Of a DNA stretch of 64,000 nucleotides, positions 9,269 to 16,709 are shown piece after piece. A program made the position numbers and the translations under genes. Within the stretch, counting starts at the first letter, position 1. Every line of letters begins with the position of its first letter. The notes under the pieces are model-generated. The model was not told the DNA's origin and did not search any database. It saw only the letters and a program-made list of their open reading frames with translations. Source of the DNA: Gordonia westfalica (GTDB taxonomy: Bacteria; Actinomycetota; Actinomycetes; Mycobacteriales; Mycobacteriaceae); NCBI RefSeq assembly GCF_900105725.1, contig NZ_FNLM01000036.1, positions 868,001 through 932,000 of the forward strand, read 5' to 3'.

Positions 9269-10024
9269 TCAGACGACTGTCGGGTTCTCGAACAGCATGG
9301 TGATCTTCTCCACCGAGCTGGTCATCAGCGCGTGCCGGCCGAGGCGGAGCGAGCGGAGTTCGGCGGCGATGGGGTGGTCGCCGAGCGCGAGGCTCGCCCC
9401 GCCGATACGGGTGCGGGTACCGCTCACCGATGTCAGCCGCCACGGGGTCATCCTGGTGATGCCGTCGAGCTGGGAGTAGGCGTGCAGGACGGTGTCGGCG
9501 GTCGTGTCGGGGACTTTGATGCCGGGCTTGATCCGCAGGTCCGCGATCAGGGCGCCGTCGGCCTCCAGCCGGCCGTGCCGGACCGACGAGGTGTGGTCGA
9601 CGTCGAACTCGGCCAGAGTCTTCGGGAAACCCCAGATGCCGCGCCCGGCCGCCAGGGTGAAGTCGCCGTCGACCGGCAGCCGGTGGACGAGGGCCCGCGC
9701 GTCACCCTTGGCCAGGGAGCGGAGGGCGCGTATCGGCGACGCCGGGGGCCGGGAGGGGTCCTCGACGAGGAAACAGACCCCGAATTCGTTGTACGGGCCG
9801 AGGTCGCCGTCGACGTAGTCGACGAACACGAGCATGCACATCGCGCGACCCGGACGGACGCGCAGTGGACGCAGTGTGCCGGGACGTCCGGACTCGCTGT
9901 CGATCGCGCGCTGGACCGCGGCCGCGTCGGCGGTGAAGCCGGCGACGAAGCACTGCGCGTGTCGGATCTCGACGGGCATGGTCACCGTGGTGCCGAGGAT
10001 GTCGTGGGACGAGGGTGCGGTCAC
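9269..10024 (-). CDS. Acetoacetate decarboxylase-like protein
   Basis: This 251-residue protein is related to acetoacetate decarboxylases. The motif GRGIWGFPKTLAEFD (near residue 125) corresponds to the family segment that holds the active-site lysine. True decarboxylases usually have two adjacent lysines there, and only one is present here, so the reaction may differ. The GTG start at 10024 is preceded by aaaggag at a good distance. Earlier in-frame starts have no ribosome site and cross the palindrome at 10067-10104. That palindrome sits 43 bases upstream of the start and is the likely control site. The gene is followed by a short gap before the pirin gene on the same strand. Confidence 0.88.
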   Translation of the reverse strand: MTAPSSHDILGTTVTMPVEIRHAQCFVAGFTADAAAVQRAIDSESGRPGTLRPLRVRPGRAMCMLVFVDYVDGDLGPYNEFGVCFLVEDPSRPPASPIRALRSLAKGDARALVHRLPVDGDFTLAAGRGIWGFPKTLAEFDVDHTSSVRHGRLEADGALIADLRIKPGIKVPDTTADTVLHAYSQLDGITRMTPWRLTSVSGTRTRIGGASLALGDHPIAAELRSLRLGRHALMTSSVEKITMLFENPTVV

Positions 10025-10386
10025 CGGTACTCCTTTGTCGGGGCGGGCGCGGGTCTGACGTGAGGAATCATGCAAGACTAGAACGTGTTCTAGTCTTGCA
10101 TGATCGGTGGCCGCAGCGGCCGTGGAAGCCCGATGTCCCCAAACCCGAGGACACTGGTGGTGACAAAACGGGACGGGTTGTCGCAGGTCGAGGCCGTGTG
10201 ACGGCCGATGTCCGACTTGTCGTATACGGTTCGCCGGGTGTGTGGTCGCACCGCGCTGTGTAATTGCTGTGAGACGCGGGAAGGCTTCACGGTGAGCCGA
10301 CGAAAGGGGGCGTCGTCGATGCCCGACGGGAACGTCGCGTCGACACTCCGCAGACGGGCGGCACCGACCCAGGTGCCGACGGCGAG
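10025..10386. other. Intergenic region between divergent genes
   Basis: This 362-base gap lies between the decarboxylase-like gene (-) and the response regulator (+). Its main content is the 38-bp palindrome described separately. The remaining 280 bases (10105-10386) contain short open frames without family resemblance, and I see no RNA gene or clear promoter boxes in them. Confidence 0.5.
10067..10104. promoter_or_regulatory. 38-bp perfect palindrome with a KstR-like core
   Basis: Arms atcatgcaagactagaac (10067-10084) and gttctagtcttgcatgat (10087-10104) are perfect complements around a 2-base centre. No T-run follows, so it is an operator rather than a terminator. The core tagaacgtgttcta fits TnnAACnnGTTnnA, the binding pattern known for KstR, the TetR-type repressor of sterol breakdown in mycobacteria and rhodococci. 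It is placed to control the decarboxylase-like gene that starts at 10024. Confidence 0.7.
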
Positions 10387-11094
10387 GTGTGCGCGGTGAC
10401 GGCAGACGAGATTGTGATGGCGGATCGCGCCATCCGGGTCGGGATGGTCGATGACCACCGATCGCCGATCTGGGGGATCGAGCGGGTTCTCGACCCGGTC
10501 GACGACATCTCGCTGGTGTGTTCGGCATCCACGGTCGCGGGGGTGCTCGCGGGCATGCCCCTCGACGTCGTCCTGCTGGATCTGCGCCTCGACGACGGCA
10601 CCACGCCCCGCGAGAACGTCAACTCGCTGTCCGCGGCCGGTGTGGCCACGGTCGTGTACACGTCCGGAGAGCATCCGGCGCTGCTGCGTTCGGCGGCTCG
10701 AGCGGGCGCGCTCGGCGTCGTGCTGAAGTCGGCGGAGGAATCGGTCATCATCGACGCGATCCGGGCGGCGGCCGAGGGTCGGGCGGTTCTCACCACCGAG
10801 TGGGCCGCGGCGATCGACGGCGATCCCGAACTGGCGGCCGTCGATCTGTCGCCGCAATTGCAGAAGGTTCTGGCCCTGTACGCGTCGGGGGAGACGTCGG
10901 GTCGCGTGGGGGCCGCCCTCGGCGTGTCCGCGGAGACCGTGAACGAGTACCTGAAGCGGATTCGGCAGAAGTACGCCGATGCCGGCAGACCGACCCGGAC
11001 GAAGGTCGACCTGTTCAAGCGTGCGGTCGAGGACGGGTGGCTCCCGGTGCCCCAGCGGCACCGGAGTCGCGGGATATCAGATCGTCGACAATGA
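10387..11094 (+). CDS. Response regulator with LuxR-type DNA-binding domain
   Basis: This is a 235-residue protein. Residues about 15-130 form a receiver domain: VGMVDDH gives the acidic pair, VVLLDLRLDDG the phosphate-accepting Asp, VVYTSGE the Thr/Ser switch and VVLKSAEE the Lys. Residues about 155-215 form a LuxR-type helix-turn-helix (VGAALGVSAETVNEYLKRI). All key receiver residues are present, so it should be phosphorylated, but no histidine kinase lies nearby. The GTG at 10387 is used as start, and an ATG at 10417 (MADRAIRVG) is equally possible. The helix-turn-helix region closely resembles that of the next gene (both have RIR-KY---GRP--TK--LF). Confidence 0.88.
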   Translation: MCAVTADEIVMADRAIRVGMVDDHRSPIWGIERVLDPVDDISLVCSASTVAGVLAGMPLDVVLLDLRLDDGTTPRENVNSLSAAGVATVVYTSGEHPALLRSAARAGALGVVLKSAEESVIIDAIRAAAEGRAVLTTEWAAAIDGDPELAAVDLSPQLQKVLALYASGETSGRVGAALGVSAETVNEYLKRIRQKYADAGRPTRTKVDLFKRAVEDGWLPVPQRHRSRGISDRRQ

Positions 11095-11130
11095 GTCGAT
11101 CCGCCTCGGGTCGCGGGACCGGCCGGGTGC

Positions 11131-11172
11131 GGAATCAGTAGGCAGAAAAGGGGAACGAGGGGGAATCAGTAG
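11131..11172. repeat. Direct repeat of an 11-base motif upstream of a regulator gene
   Basis: The motif ggaatcagtag occurs at 11131-11141 and again at 11162-11172, 31 bases apart start to start, about three helical turns. It lies in the 200-base gap between the response regulator and the second LuxR-type gene, a likely place for binding by one of the two. Confidence 0.5.
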
Positions 11173-11294
11173 TCGATCGGCGCCCCAGCGGTGGAAGTCC
11201 CCAATTCTGGGTCTACCGGGTGATCGACCACAGCACTACTTTCGAAACCATAGGGAATGACGCGTGGAGCGTTCGGCGTCGGGGGACGTGAGCA

Positions 11295-11699
11295 ATGCGC
11301 CGAGAACAAGGGGATGGACCAGTGACGGCCACTTCAGAGATCTATCGAACCGCACAGTCCCGGGGGGCCGTGGACCAGCGTCGCGTCGGCTTGCCGGAAG
11401 CGATGGTGCACAACGGAATCGCCAGGCTTTCCGACTACCGCCCGGCCGGCGAACGCCCGCCGGTGGCACTGCCGAAACCGAGCCTGTCCGACCGCGAGGT
11501 CGAGGTTCTGCTCGCGTGGCTCGCCGCCGAGTCGAAGGAAGAGGCGGCCGCCCGGCTCTTCATCTCGGCGTCGACCGTGAGCACCCACCTCGCACGCATC
11601 CGTGCCAAGTACACGGCGGTGGGCCGCCCCGCCCCGACGAAGACGCATCTCTTCGCCCGCGCACTCCAGGACGGGTACACCAGCCTCGATCGCTGGTGA
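11295..11699 (+). CDS. LuxR-type DNA-binding protein without a receiver domain
   Basis: This 134-residue protein has a LuxR-type helix-turn-helix at residues about 65-125 (LSDREVEVLLAWLAAESK, then FISASTVSTHLARIRAKY). The first 60 residues are polar and match no sensor or receiver domain. Its DNA-binding half resembles that of the response regulator just upstream, including a shared GRP--TK--LF-RA--DG ending, so the two probably arose by duplication and may bind related sites. The start is uncertain. ATG 11295 follows ggggga, and GTG 11322 follows aagggg, so both have acceptable ribosome sites. Confidence 0.82.
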   Translation: MRREQGDGPVTATSEIYRTAQSRGAVDQRRVGLPEAMVHNGIARLSDYRPAGERPPVALPKPSLSDREVEVLLAWLAAESKEEAAARLFISASTVSTHLARIRAKYTAVGRPAPTKTHLFARALQDGYTSLDRW

Positions 11700-11708
11700 T
11701 CATCTCCA

Positions 11709-11761
11709 CGCGCGATCTGCGGTGACCCCTCAATCTCAACGGGGTCAGCGCAGGTCGCGCG
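11709..11761. terminator. Two-way hairpin between convergent genes
   Basis: Arms at 11709-11729 and 11741-11761 (about 21 bases, two mismatches, core ctgcg-tgacccc with ggggtca-cgcag) enclose an 11-base loop. There is no T-run. It lies between the convergent LuxR-type gene and the mycolyltransferase gene and overlaps the end of the latter. Confidence 0.6.
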
Positions 11762-12743
11762 CCAGCTCGGGCCAGGTCGCGTACAGGTCGTCCTGCCAGT
11801 AGCCCCATGAGTGGGTGCCGGCCGGCCGGAGATTCACCTGCACGGGCAGTCCGAGTGACCGCATCCGCTGAACCATCTGGCGGGTGCAGATGTCGATCGC
11901 GACCTCGATCCCGCCGCCCACGATCGCCTGGTTGGCCAGGTCGAACGCGTTGCCCTTGATGCTCGGGTCCCCGAGTTGCTCATGTGTACCCGGGGCGCCG
12001 GTCCCGCTGGTCATGTACACCTTGGTGCCGCGCAGCTTCTCGGCGTTCAGGTAGGGGTCGTTCGCGCGCCATCCGGGTCCGTCGAGCGGACCCCACATGT
12101 TCACCATGTTGCCGCCGCCACGATCCTCGACGACCGTCCGGATGTACGCCTGGCCGACCGGATCGCTCGTCCTGGCGCATCCGCTGAACGCCGCGACGGA
12201 CCGGTACAGGCCGGGGGCGGCAATGGCCAGGTTGAGCACCGAGGTGCCCGCCATCGAGATTCCCGCGATCGCATTCGCGCCGGTCGTCGAGAACTCGTCG
12301 TCGATGATGGGCGGGAGTTCCCGGGTCAGGAACGTCTGCCACTTGTTGCGACCGAGTACAGGGTCGTCGCGCTGCCAGTCGGTGTAGTAGGAGAAGGCGC
12401 CGCCGATCGGCGTGACGACATAGGCGTCCTTGTCGGCGAAGTAACGCTTGTAGGTGGTCCGGGCATCCCAGGTCGCCGAGTCCTCGCCGCCGCCCGCGCC
12501 GTTGAGCAGGTACAGGACCGGGGCCGGTCGCGAACGGTCGCGCGGGGTCAGCACGGTCACCGCGACCGTACGATCCATCGCCGCCGAGTAGACGAGCAGC
12601 GTCGTCTGCTGCGGATCGTCGACGTACCTGTCGACCACCCGCGACTTCGGCGCCGCGTCGGCGGGCGATGCGGGTACGACGCCGAGCGCGGCCAGCAGTG
12701 CCGTGGCCGCCACCAGGACCGTCCAGAACCGTCTACCGTTCAT
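11745..12743 (-). CDS. Secreted mycolyltransferase/esterase of the antigen 85 family
   Basis: This 332-residue exported alpha/beta hydrolase has a signal peptide (RRFWTVLVAATALLAALG, ending PADAAP, residues 1-30). The nucleophile motif is GISMAGTS, as in antigen 85 proteins, and the late HSWGYWQ provides the histidine. Proteins of this family move mycolic acids between trehalose and arabinogalactan in the cell envelope, and some act as acyltransferases or esterases. VLYLLNGAGGGEDSATW is the usual beta-3/oxyanion segment. The start chosen is ATG at 12743; GTG two codons earlier is possible. Much longer in-frame starts lack a ribosome site. It lies downstream of rskA on the same strand, 128 bases away, and could belong to the SigK-controlled genes, but no promoter proves that. 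Confidence 0.88.
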   Translation of the reverse strand: MNGRRFWTVLVAATALLAALGVVPASPADAAPKSRVVDRYVDDPQQTTLLVYSAAMDRTVAVTVLTPRDRSRPAPVLYLLNGAGGGEDSATWDARTTYKRYFADKDAYVVTPIGGAFSYYTDWQRDDPVLGRNKWQTFLTRELPPIIDDEFSTTGANAIAGISMAGTSVLNLAIAAPGLYRSVAAFSGCARTSDPVGQAYIRTVVEDRGGGNMVNMWGPLDGPGWRANDPYLNAEKLRGTKVYMTSGTGAPGTHEQLGDPSIKGNAFDLANQAIVGGGIEVAIDICTRQMVQRMRSLGLPVQVNLRPAGTHSWGYWQDDLYATWPELARDLR

Positions 12744-12871
12744 GCTCACCGCGCCCCACCTGTCATGTCTTTTCCTCCTGTTCCGGCACAGAACGTGCCG
12801 GACCCGCGGAGTGTCCCCGGCCGCCAGTGTAGGCATCGCCAAGGGGCGTGCTCCTGCCACAGGTTCTCAAC

Positions 12872-13726
12872 TCAGAGAGGAACCTGCGCCAGGATCGGCG
12901 TCGTCGGCTGCGCGGAGCCGCCCGCGGGTTCGACGGTCACCGCCAGCACCTGCGCGTCGCCGAGTTCGTCGACGACGACCGGTTCGGTGTCGCCGCCGGG
13001 GATCAGGCCGGCCGGAACGGGATTCTCGGCTCCGCCCACGAGCCAGAGCTGGAAGGTGCTGTCGGGAGATATCGGGCGGCGCTGGTTGCGCAGCAGCGTC
13101 ACGGCGCGATCGGCCGTCTTCGACGTGATGACCGTGATCGTGCCGTGGGCGTCGGCCAGTGGTTGGGCTCTGACGGTCGCATCACCGGCCGTGAGGACGT
13201 CGAGGACCTCCTGTTGCGTCTCCTCGGCCGCGGTCGAGGAGGGCGAGGGTTCTCCGGCCGTGGTGCGGCCGATCAGCACGCCGGCGCCGAGAGCGACGAC
13301 GAGGGTCACCGCGGCGGCGGCGAGCACGACGACGGCGCGCCGCGGCCCCTGTCGAATTCGGGTCTGGCGGGTTCGGGTCTGCCGGCCCAGCATCGCGCGA
13401 TCGCGCCGGATGTCGGCCTCGGGCGTGCCGGACGGGGGAGTCGGTGAGCCGAGCCCTGCGGCCCCGTCGAAGACATGGGACAGCACGCGCCCCTTGAGAT
13501 CATCGGGCGCCTCGGCCGCGTAGGTGCTGGCGAATCCGGCCATGGCGGCCTGGATCTCGACGATGCGCCTCTCGTAGGCCGACCGCTCCCTCGGAGAGAG
13601 TGCGGCGAGCTCGCGCTCCGCGCGGCTGATCTCGTCCTCGGTCAGAGCGGAGACCGCATAGAGTTCGACGTGCTCGTCGAGCCAGGCGGACATGCCGTCG
13701 CCGGGGTCCGCATCGGGTTTTGTCAT
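12872..13726 (-). CDS. rskA: Anti-sigma-K factor, RskA type
   Basis: This 284-residue single-pass membrane protein has a cytosolic N-terminal part beginning WLDEHVELYAVSALTEDE, the usual anti-sigma segment that binds the ECF sigma factor. An Arg-rich stretch comes before one membrane helix (AVVVLAAAAVTLVVALGAGVLIG, about residues 129-151). The extracytoplasmic C-terminal domain (FQLWLVGGAENPVPAGLI) matches the RskA family. It starts 7 bases after the end of sigK, so the two form an operon. In mycobacteria RskA holds SigK until regulated proteolysis frees it. Confidence 0.92.
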   Translation of the reverse strand: MTKPDADPGDGMSAWLDEHVELYAVSALTEDEISRAERELAALSPRERSAYERRIVEIQAAMAGFASTYAAEAPDDLKGRVLSHVFDGAAGLGSPTPPSGTPEADIRRDRAMLGRQTRTRQTRIRQGPRRAVVVLAAAAVTLVVALGAGVLIGRTTAGEPSPSSTAAEETQQEVLDVLTAGDATVRAQPLADAHGTITVITSKTADRAVTLLRNQRRPISPDSTFQLWLVGGAENPVPAGLIPGGDTEPVVVDELGDAQVLAVTVEPAGGSAQPTTPILAQVPL

Positions 13727-13733
13727 GGTCAGT

Positions 13734-14342
13734 TCAGGAATCCTCCTGCGTACTCAAGCATGACCTCAGGCGGCGCAGGCCGTCTCTGATGCGGGACTTG
13801 ATGGTGGGCAAGGGAGTTTCGGTTCGCAGTGCCACCTCCGGATATGTCAGCCCCCCGAAGTACGACATCTCGATGCAGCTCCGTTGCAAGTCCGTGAGCT
13901 CGCCGAGACATGCTCGTAGGGTACGCGCCTGGTCGTCGCGGACAACGACCTCGAGTGGAATGTTGCGCGGAATTTCCACGGACGCGGCGCCGTAGGCGGA
14001 CATCCGGTCCTGCTGAAGCTGTTCGGAGCGCACCCGGTCGACGGCGCGACGGTGGGCGATCGTCATCATCCAGGTGATCACCGAGCCGCGGGCGGGGTGG
14101 TACTCGCCGGCCTTCTGCCAATACTGCAGGTAGGCCTCCTGCACGACCTCCTCGGCGTACTCGCGGTCGCGGACCACCCGGACCGCGAGTCCGTAGATCC
14201 GCGAGCTGGTCAGGTCGTACAAACGCGTGAATGCAGCCCGGTCTCCGGTGGAAGCCGAGGTGAGCAGATCGCGCAACAGTCGAGATTCGTTTCCACGTCC
14301 GTGGTCCGCATCGGGGGTCGCGCCGCCGTCGTCCGATGTCAC
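13734..14342 (-). CDS. sigK: ECF RNA polymerase sigma factor SigK
   Basis: This 202-residue ECF sigma factor has region 2 from about residue 30 to 100 (FTRLYDLTSSRIYGLAVRVV, VVQEAYLQYWQ, WMMTIAHRRAVDRVR) and region 4 from about 140 to 195 (RSCIEMSYFGGLTYPEVA, TIKSRIRDGLRRLR). The segment between them, and the rskA gene right behind, identify it as SigK. It is set free from membrane-bound RskA to direct transcription of a small envelope-related regulon. A 46-base gap separates it from the exporter permease gene upstream on the same strand. Confidence 0.92.
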   Translation of the reverse strand: MTSDDGGATPDADHGRGNESRLLRDLLTSASTGDRAAFTRLYDLTSSRIYGLAVRVVRDREYAEEVVQEAYLQYWQKAGEYHPARGSVITWMMTIAHRRAVDRVRSEQLQQDRMSAYGAASVEIPRNIPLEVVVRDDQARTLRACLGELTDLQRSCIEMSYFGGLTYPEVALRTETPLPTIKSRIRDGLRRLRSCLSTQEDS

Positions 14343-14388
14343 CGGTCCACGGTAACCAAACTACCGGGAGTTCTCCGGCGATCGCGAA

Positions 14389-15171
14389 TCACCGATTTGC
14401 CGAACGCCGGTAAAGGACAAGGGACGCAGGGATACACACGGCCAGGATGACCAGAGAGGAGCCGACCGCATACCCCACGGCATGGTCGGCCACCCAGCCG
14501 GTCGCGGCCGGGAAGTTCGGTGGCGCTTCGTTGGCGAAGAGCTGCCGGCATGCGGTCGCGACCGCGGTGACCGGGTTCCACTCCGCGATGGCACGCAACG
14601 GCCCGGGGAGGCTCTGCGCGGAGATGAAAGCACTCGACAGGAACGTCACCGGGAACATCCAGAGAAACCCGATGCTCTGTGCCGCTTCGACATTCGGGGC
14701 CGCCAGGCCGGTCACCGCGCCCACCCAGGCCATGGCCAGGGCGAAGAGAGCGATGATGCCGAAGGCGATTGCGGCATCTCCCGCGCTGCCCTGGACACGC
14801 CAGCCGATCGCGAGACCGCAGGCGACCATCACCGCGAGGCCGATTGCGCCGAGGAGCATGTCGGAGGTGACCCGGCCGCTGATGACACCCAGCCGCGACA
14901 TCGGCAGCGACCGGAGCCGGTCGACGATTCCGTCGGAGGTGTCGTTCGCCAGACCGACAGTGGTGAAGGCGGCGTTGAACACGACCGTCTGCGTGAAGAT
15001 CCCGGCCATCAGGAACTCGCGGTACGAGCCACCACCGAAAGTCGCTCCGAAGACGTAGGCGAAGAGGAAGACGAACATCAGCGGCTGGATCGTGGCGCTG
15101 ATGAGGAGCGTGGGTATGCGCTTGACGGTCAGCAGGTTTCGCTCGACCAGGACGGCGGTGTCAGTGAACAT
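14389..15171 (-). CDS. ABC-2 type exporter permease, DrrB-like
   Basis: This 260-residue membrane protein has six predicted helices and the ABC-2 permease signature region DTSDGIVDRLRSLPMSRLGV, as in DrrB, the daunorubicin exporter. It forms the channel of an exporter with the ATPase encoded just upstream, overlapping that gene by 11 bases. The ATG at 15171 is chosen because it lies at the overlap and gives the usual DrrB N-terminus ([13 protein letters not shown]). Its place at the end of the NRPS-MbtH-ABC operon suggests that the cargo is the peptide made by that NRPS. Confidence 0.92.
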   Translation of the reverse strand: MFTDTAVLVERNLLTVKRIPTLLISATIQPLMFVFLFAYVFGATFGGGSYREFLMAGIFTQTVVFNAAFTTVGLANDTSDGIVDRLRSLPMSRLGVISGRVTSDMLLGAIGLAVMVACGLAIGWRVQGSAGDAAIAFGIIALFALAMAWVGAVTGLAAPNVEAAQSIGFLWMFPVTFLSSAFISAQSLPGPLRAIAEWNPVTAVATACRQLFANEAPPNFPAATGWVADHAVGYAVGSSLVILAVCIPASLVLYRRSANR

Positions 15172-16471
15172 GCTCTCGCTCCGATCGGTTGGTCGGTTTG
15201 TCTGATACGTCCGCGTCGTTGTCGTCTGTTCCGACGACCGAGTGGTCGTCCGGCCCGGCAAAAGCGTTGATCGCCTTGCCGTTGCGGCCCGGTCCGGTGT
15301 CCGTCATGTCCGAATCTGTTGGCGCGTCGCGGGTCTCGCCGGTGCCCCGGGTGTCCGCGCCGGGGTGTGTCGCGCGCTCGGTGAGGGTGAGGAAGACATC
15401 GTCGAGGGTCGGCGTCGACACCACGGCGTCGACGACCTCGACCCCGACCGCGGCGAGCGCCCGGACCGCGGTGACGGCACTACGTGTGCCGTCCTCGACG
15501 GGCACCGACCAGCGTCCCGGGGCGGAGCCGTCACCGGGGTCGAGACGTTCGGCGCGTCCGGCACCGATCCCGGTGAGGGTGGCGGCGACCTGTTCGTCCC
15601 CGGTGTCGTCCTCGTGTGCGACAGGTGAGGGGCGCGCGAGTTCGACGGTGAGGATCGATCCGCCCGTGGCGGCCTTCAGGTCGGCCGCGCTTCCCTGTGC
15701 CCGGATCGTGCCGTGGTCGATGACGGTGATCTCGTCGGCCAGCGCGTCGGCCTCCTCCAGATACTGGGTGGTGAGGAGGACCGTAGCGCCGGAGGCGACC
15801 TGCTCGGCGATGACCTCCCACATCTGTCGGCGTCCGCGTGGGTCGAGGCCGGTCGTCGGTTCGTCGAGGATGACGAGCGAGGGTCGGTTGATGAGCGCGC
15901 CCGCCAGGTCCAGCCGGCGTCGCATCCCGCCCGAGTAGGTGCGCATCGGCCGGTCGGCGGCGTCTTCGAGGTTGAGATCCGCGATCAGTTCGCGCGCGCG
16001 TTCCGAGGCCACCGCGCGGGACTGACCGTAGAGCTGGCCGACCATCCGCAGGTTCTCGAAACCGGTGAGATTTCCGTCGACGGCGGCGTATTGACCGGAG
16101 ACCCCGATGATCTCGCGGACCGCACCCGGGTCGGCGACGGCGTCGACGCCGTCCACGAGCACCGAACCCTCGTCGGGCGTCATCAGCGTGGCGACGGCGC
16201 GCACCGCGGTCGTCTTGCCCGCACCATTGGGTCCGAGCAGTGCGTGCACTGTTCCGGTCGGGACCGTCAGGTCGAGTCCGTCGAGTGCGCGGACGCGGGG
16301 TCCGCGTCCGAAGAGTCCGGTCCGGAAGGTCTTGCGCAGCCCGCGGAGTTCCAGTGCGTACGGGGTGGTCGTCTCGGACGGCGTCGTGCCGGTCACCGCA
16401 GTCTCGGTCACCGCAGTCTCGGTCACCGCCGTTCCGTTCACCGCGGTGTCAGTCATGCTGTGCCGCCCCAT
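15161..16471 (-). CDS. ABC exporter ATP-binding protein, DrrA-like
   Basis: This 436-residue ATPase has Walker [12 protein letters not shown], signature [13 protein letters not shown] and Walker [17 protein letters not shown], and belongs to the daunorubicin-resistance DrrA group. The region after about residue 250 is the DrrA C-terminal part, followed by a polar tail of about 60 residues not usual in the family. The first 30 residues are a Thr/Val-rich repeat ([15 protein letters not shown]) encoded by a 15-base tandem repeat around 16391-16450. ATG 16471 is preferred because of gagagg in front. ATG 16456, which overlaps the MbtH stop, is the alternative. It pairs with the permease encoded downstream. 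Confidence 0.92.
   Translation of the reverse strand: MGRHSMTDTAVNGTAVTETAVTETAVTGTTPSETTTPYALELRGLRKTFRTGLFGRGPRVRALDGLDLTVPTGTVHALLGPNGAGKTTAVRAVATLMTPDEGSVLVDGVDAVADPGAVREIIGVSGQYAAVDGNLTGFENLRMVGQLYGQSRAVASERARELIADLNLEDAADRPMRTYSGGMRRRLDLAGALINRPSLVILDEPTTGLDPRGRRQMWEVIAEQVASGATVLLTTQYLEEADALADEITVIDHGTIRAQGSAADLKAATGGSILTVELARPSPVAHEDDTGDEQVAATLTGIGAGRAERLDPGDGSAPGRWSVPVEDGTRSAVTAVRALAAVGVEVVDAVVSTPTLDDVFLTLTERATHPGADTRGTGETRDAPTDSDMTDTGPGRNGKAINAFAGPDDHSVVGTDDNDADVSDKPTNRSEREHVH
16391..16450 (-). repeat. 15-base tandem repeat in the 5' end of the ABC ATPase gene
   Basis: The unit ggtcaccgcagtctc occurs twice in tandem, with degenerate copies on both sides. Fifteen bases equal five codons (roughly T-E-T-A-V), so changes in copy number would stay in frame and only alter the length of the N-terminal tail. 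Confidence 0.6.
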
Positions 16472-16709
16472 GGGTGACCTCTCTTCCGGCGTCGTCCTGC
16501 GAACCCTCCATCGTCCGGATCAGGCTGGCGGGCCGCATGTCCCGCCAGTTCTGTTCGACGTAGTCCAGGCATTCGTCGTGTCCGGACGGGCCGAACACGG
16601 TGCGCCAACCGTCGGGCACCGGAGCGAAGTCCGGCCACAGCGAGTGTTGGTTCTCGTGGTTGACGAGTACCCGGAAGGTCCCGTCGGTGTCGTCGAACGG
16701 ATTGGTCAT
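16449..16709 (-). CDS. MbtH family protein (third copy)
   Basis: This 86-residue MbtH-like protein starts [17 protein letters not shown] and has [12 protein letters not shown] and NWRDMRP. It is clearly more diverged than the two copies near 2.7 and 4.0 kb and has an extra polar tail of about ten residues. Its ATG overlaps the stop of the giant NRPS gene, and its own stop lies inside the start region of the ABC ATPase gene, so NRPS, MbtH and exporter are translationally coupled. It should be the partner of the adenylation domains of this NRPS. Confidence 0.94.
   Translation of the reverse strand: MTNPFDDTDGTFRVLVNHENQHSLWPDFAPVPDGWRTVFGPSGHDECLDYVEQNWRDMRPASLIRTMEGSQDDAGREVTHGAAQHD

Noticed and set aside
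10067..10104. The long palindrome as a transcription terminator
   Set aside because: No T-run on either strand, and it lies upstream of a gene start rather than behind a gene end.
9269..10528. Longer start for the acetoacetate decarboxylase-like gene
   Set aside because: The extra 168 codons cross the palindrome, are Arg/Pro-rich and have no ribosome site, while GTG 10024 follows aaaggag.
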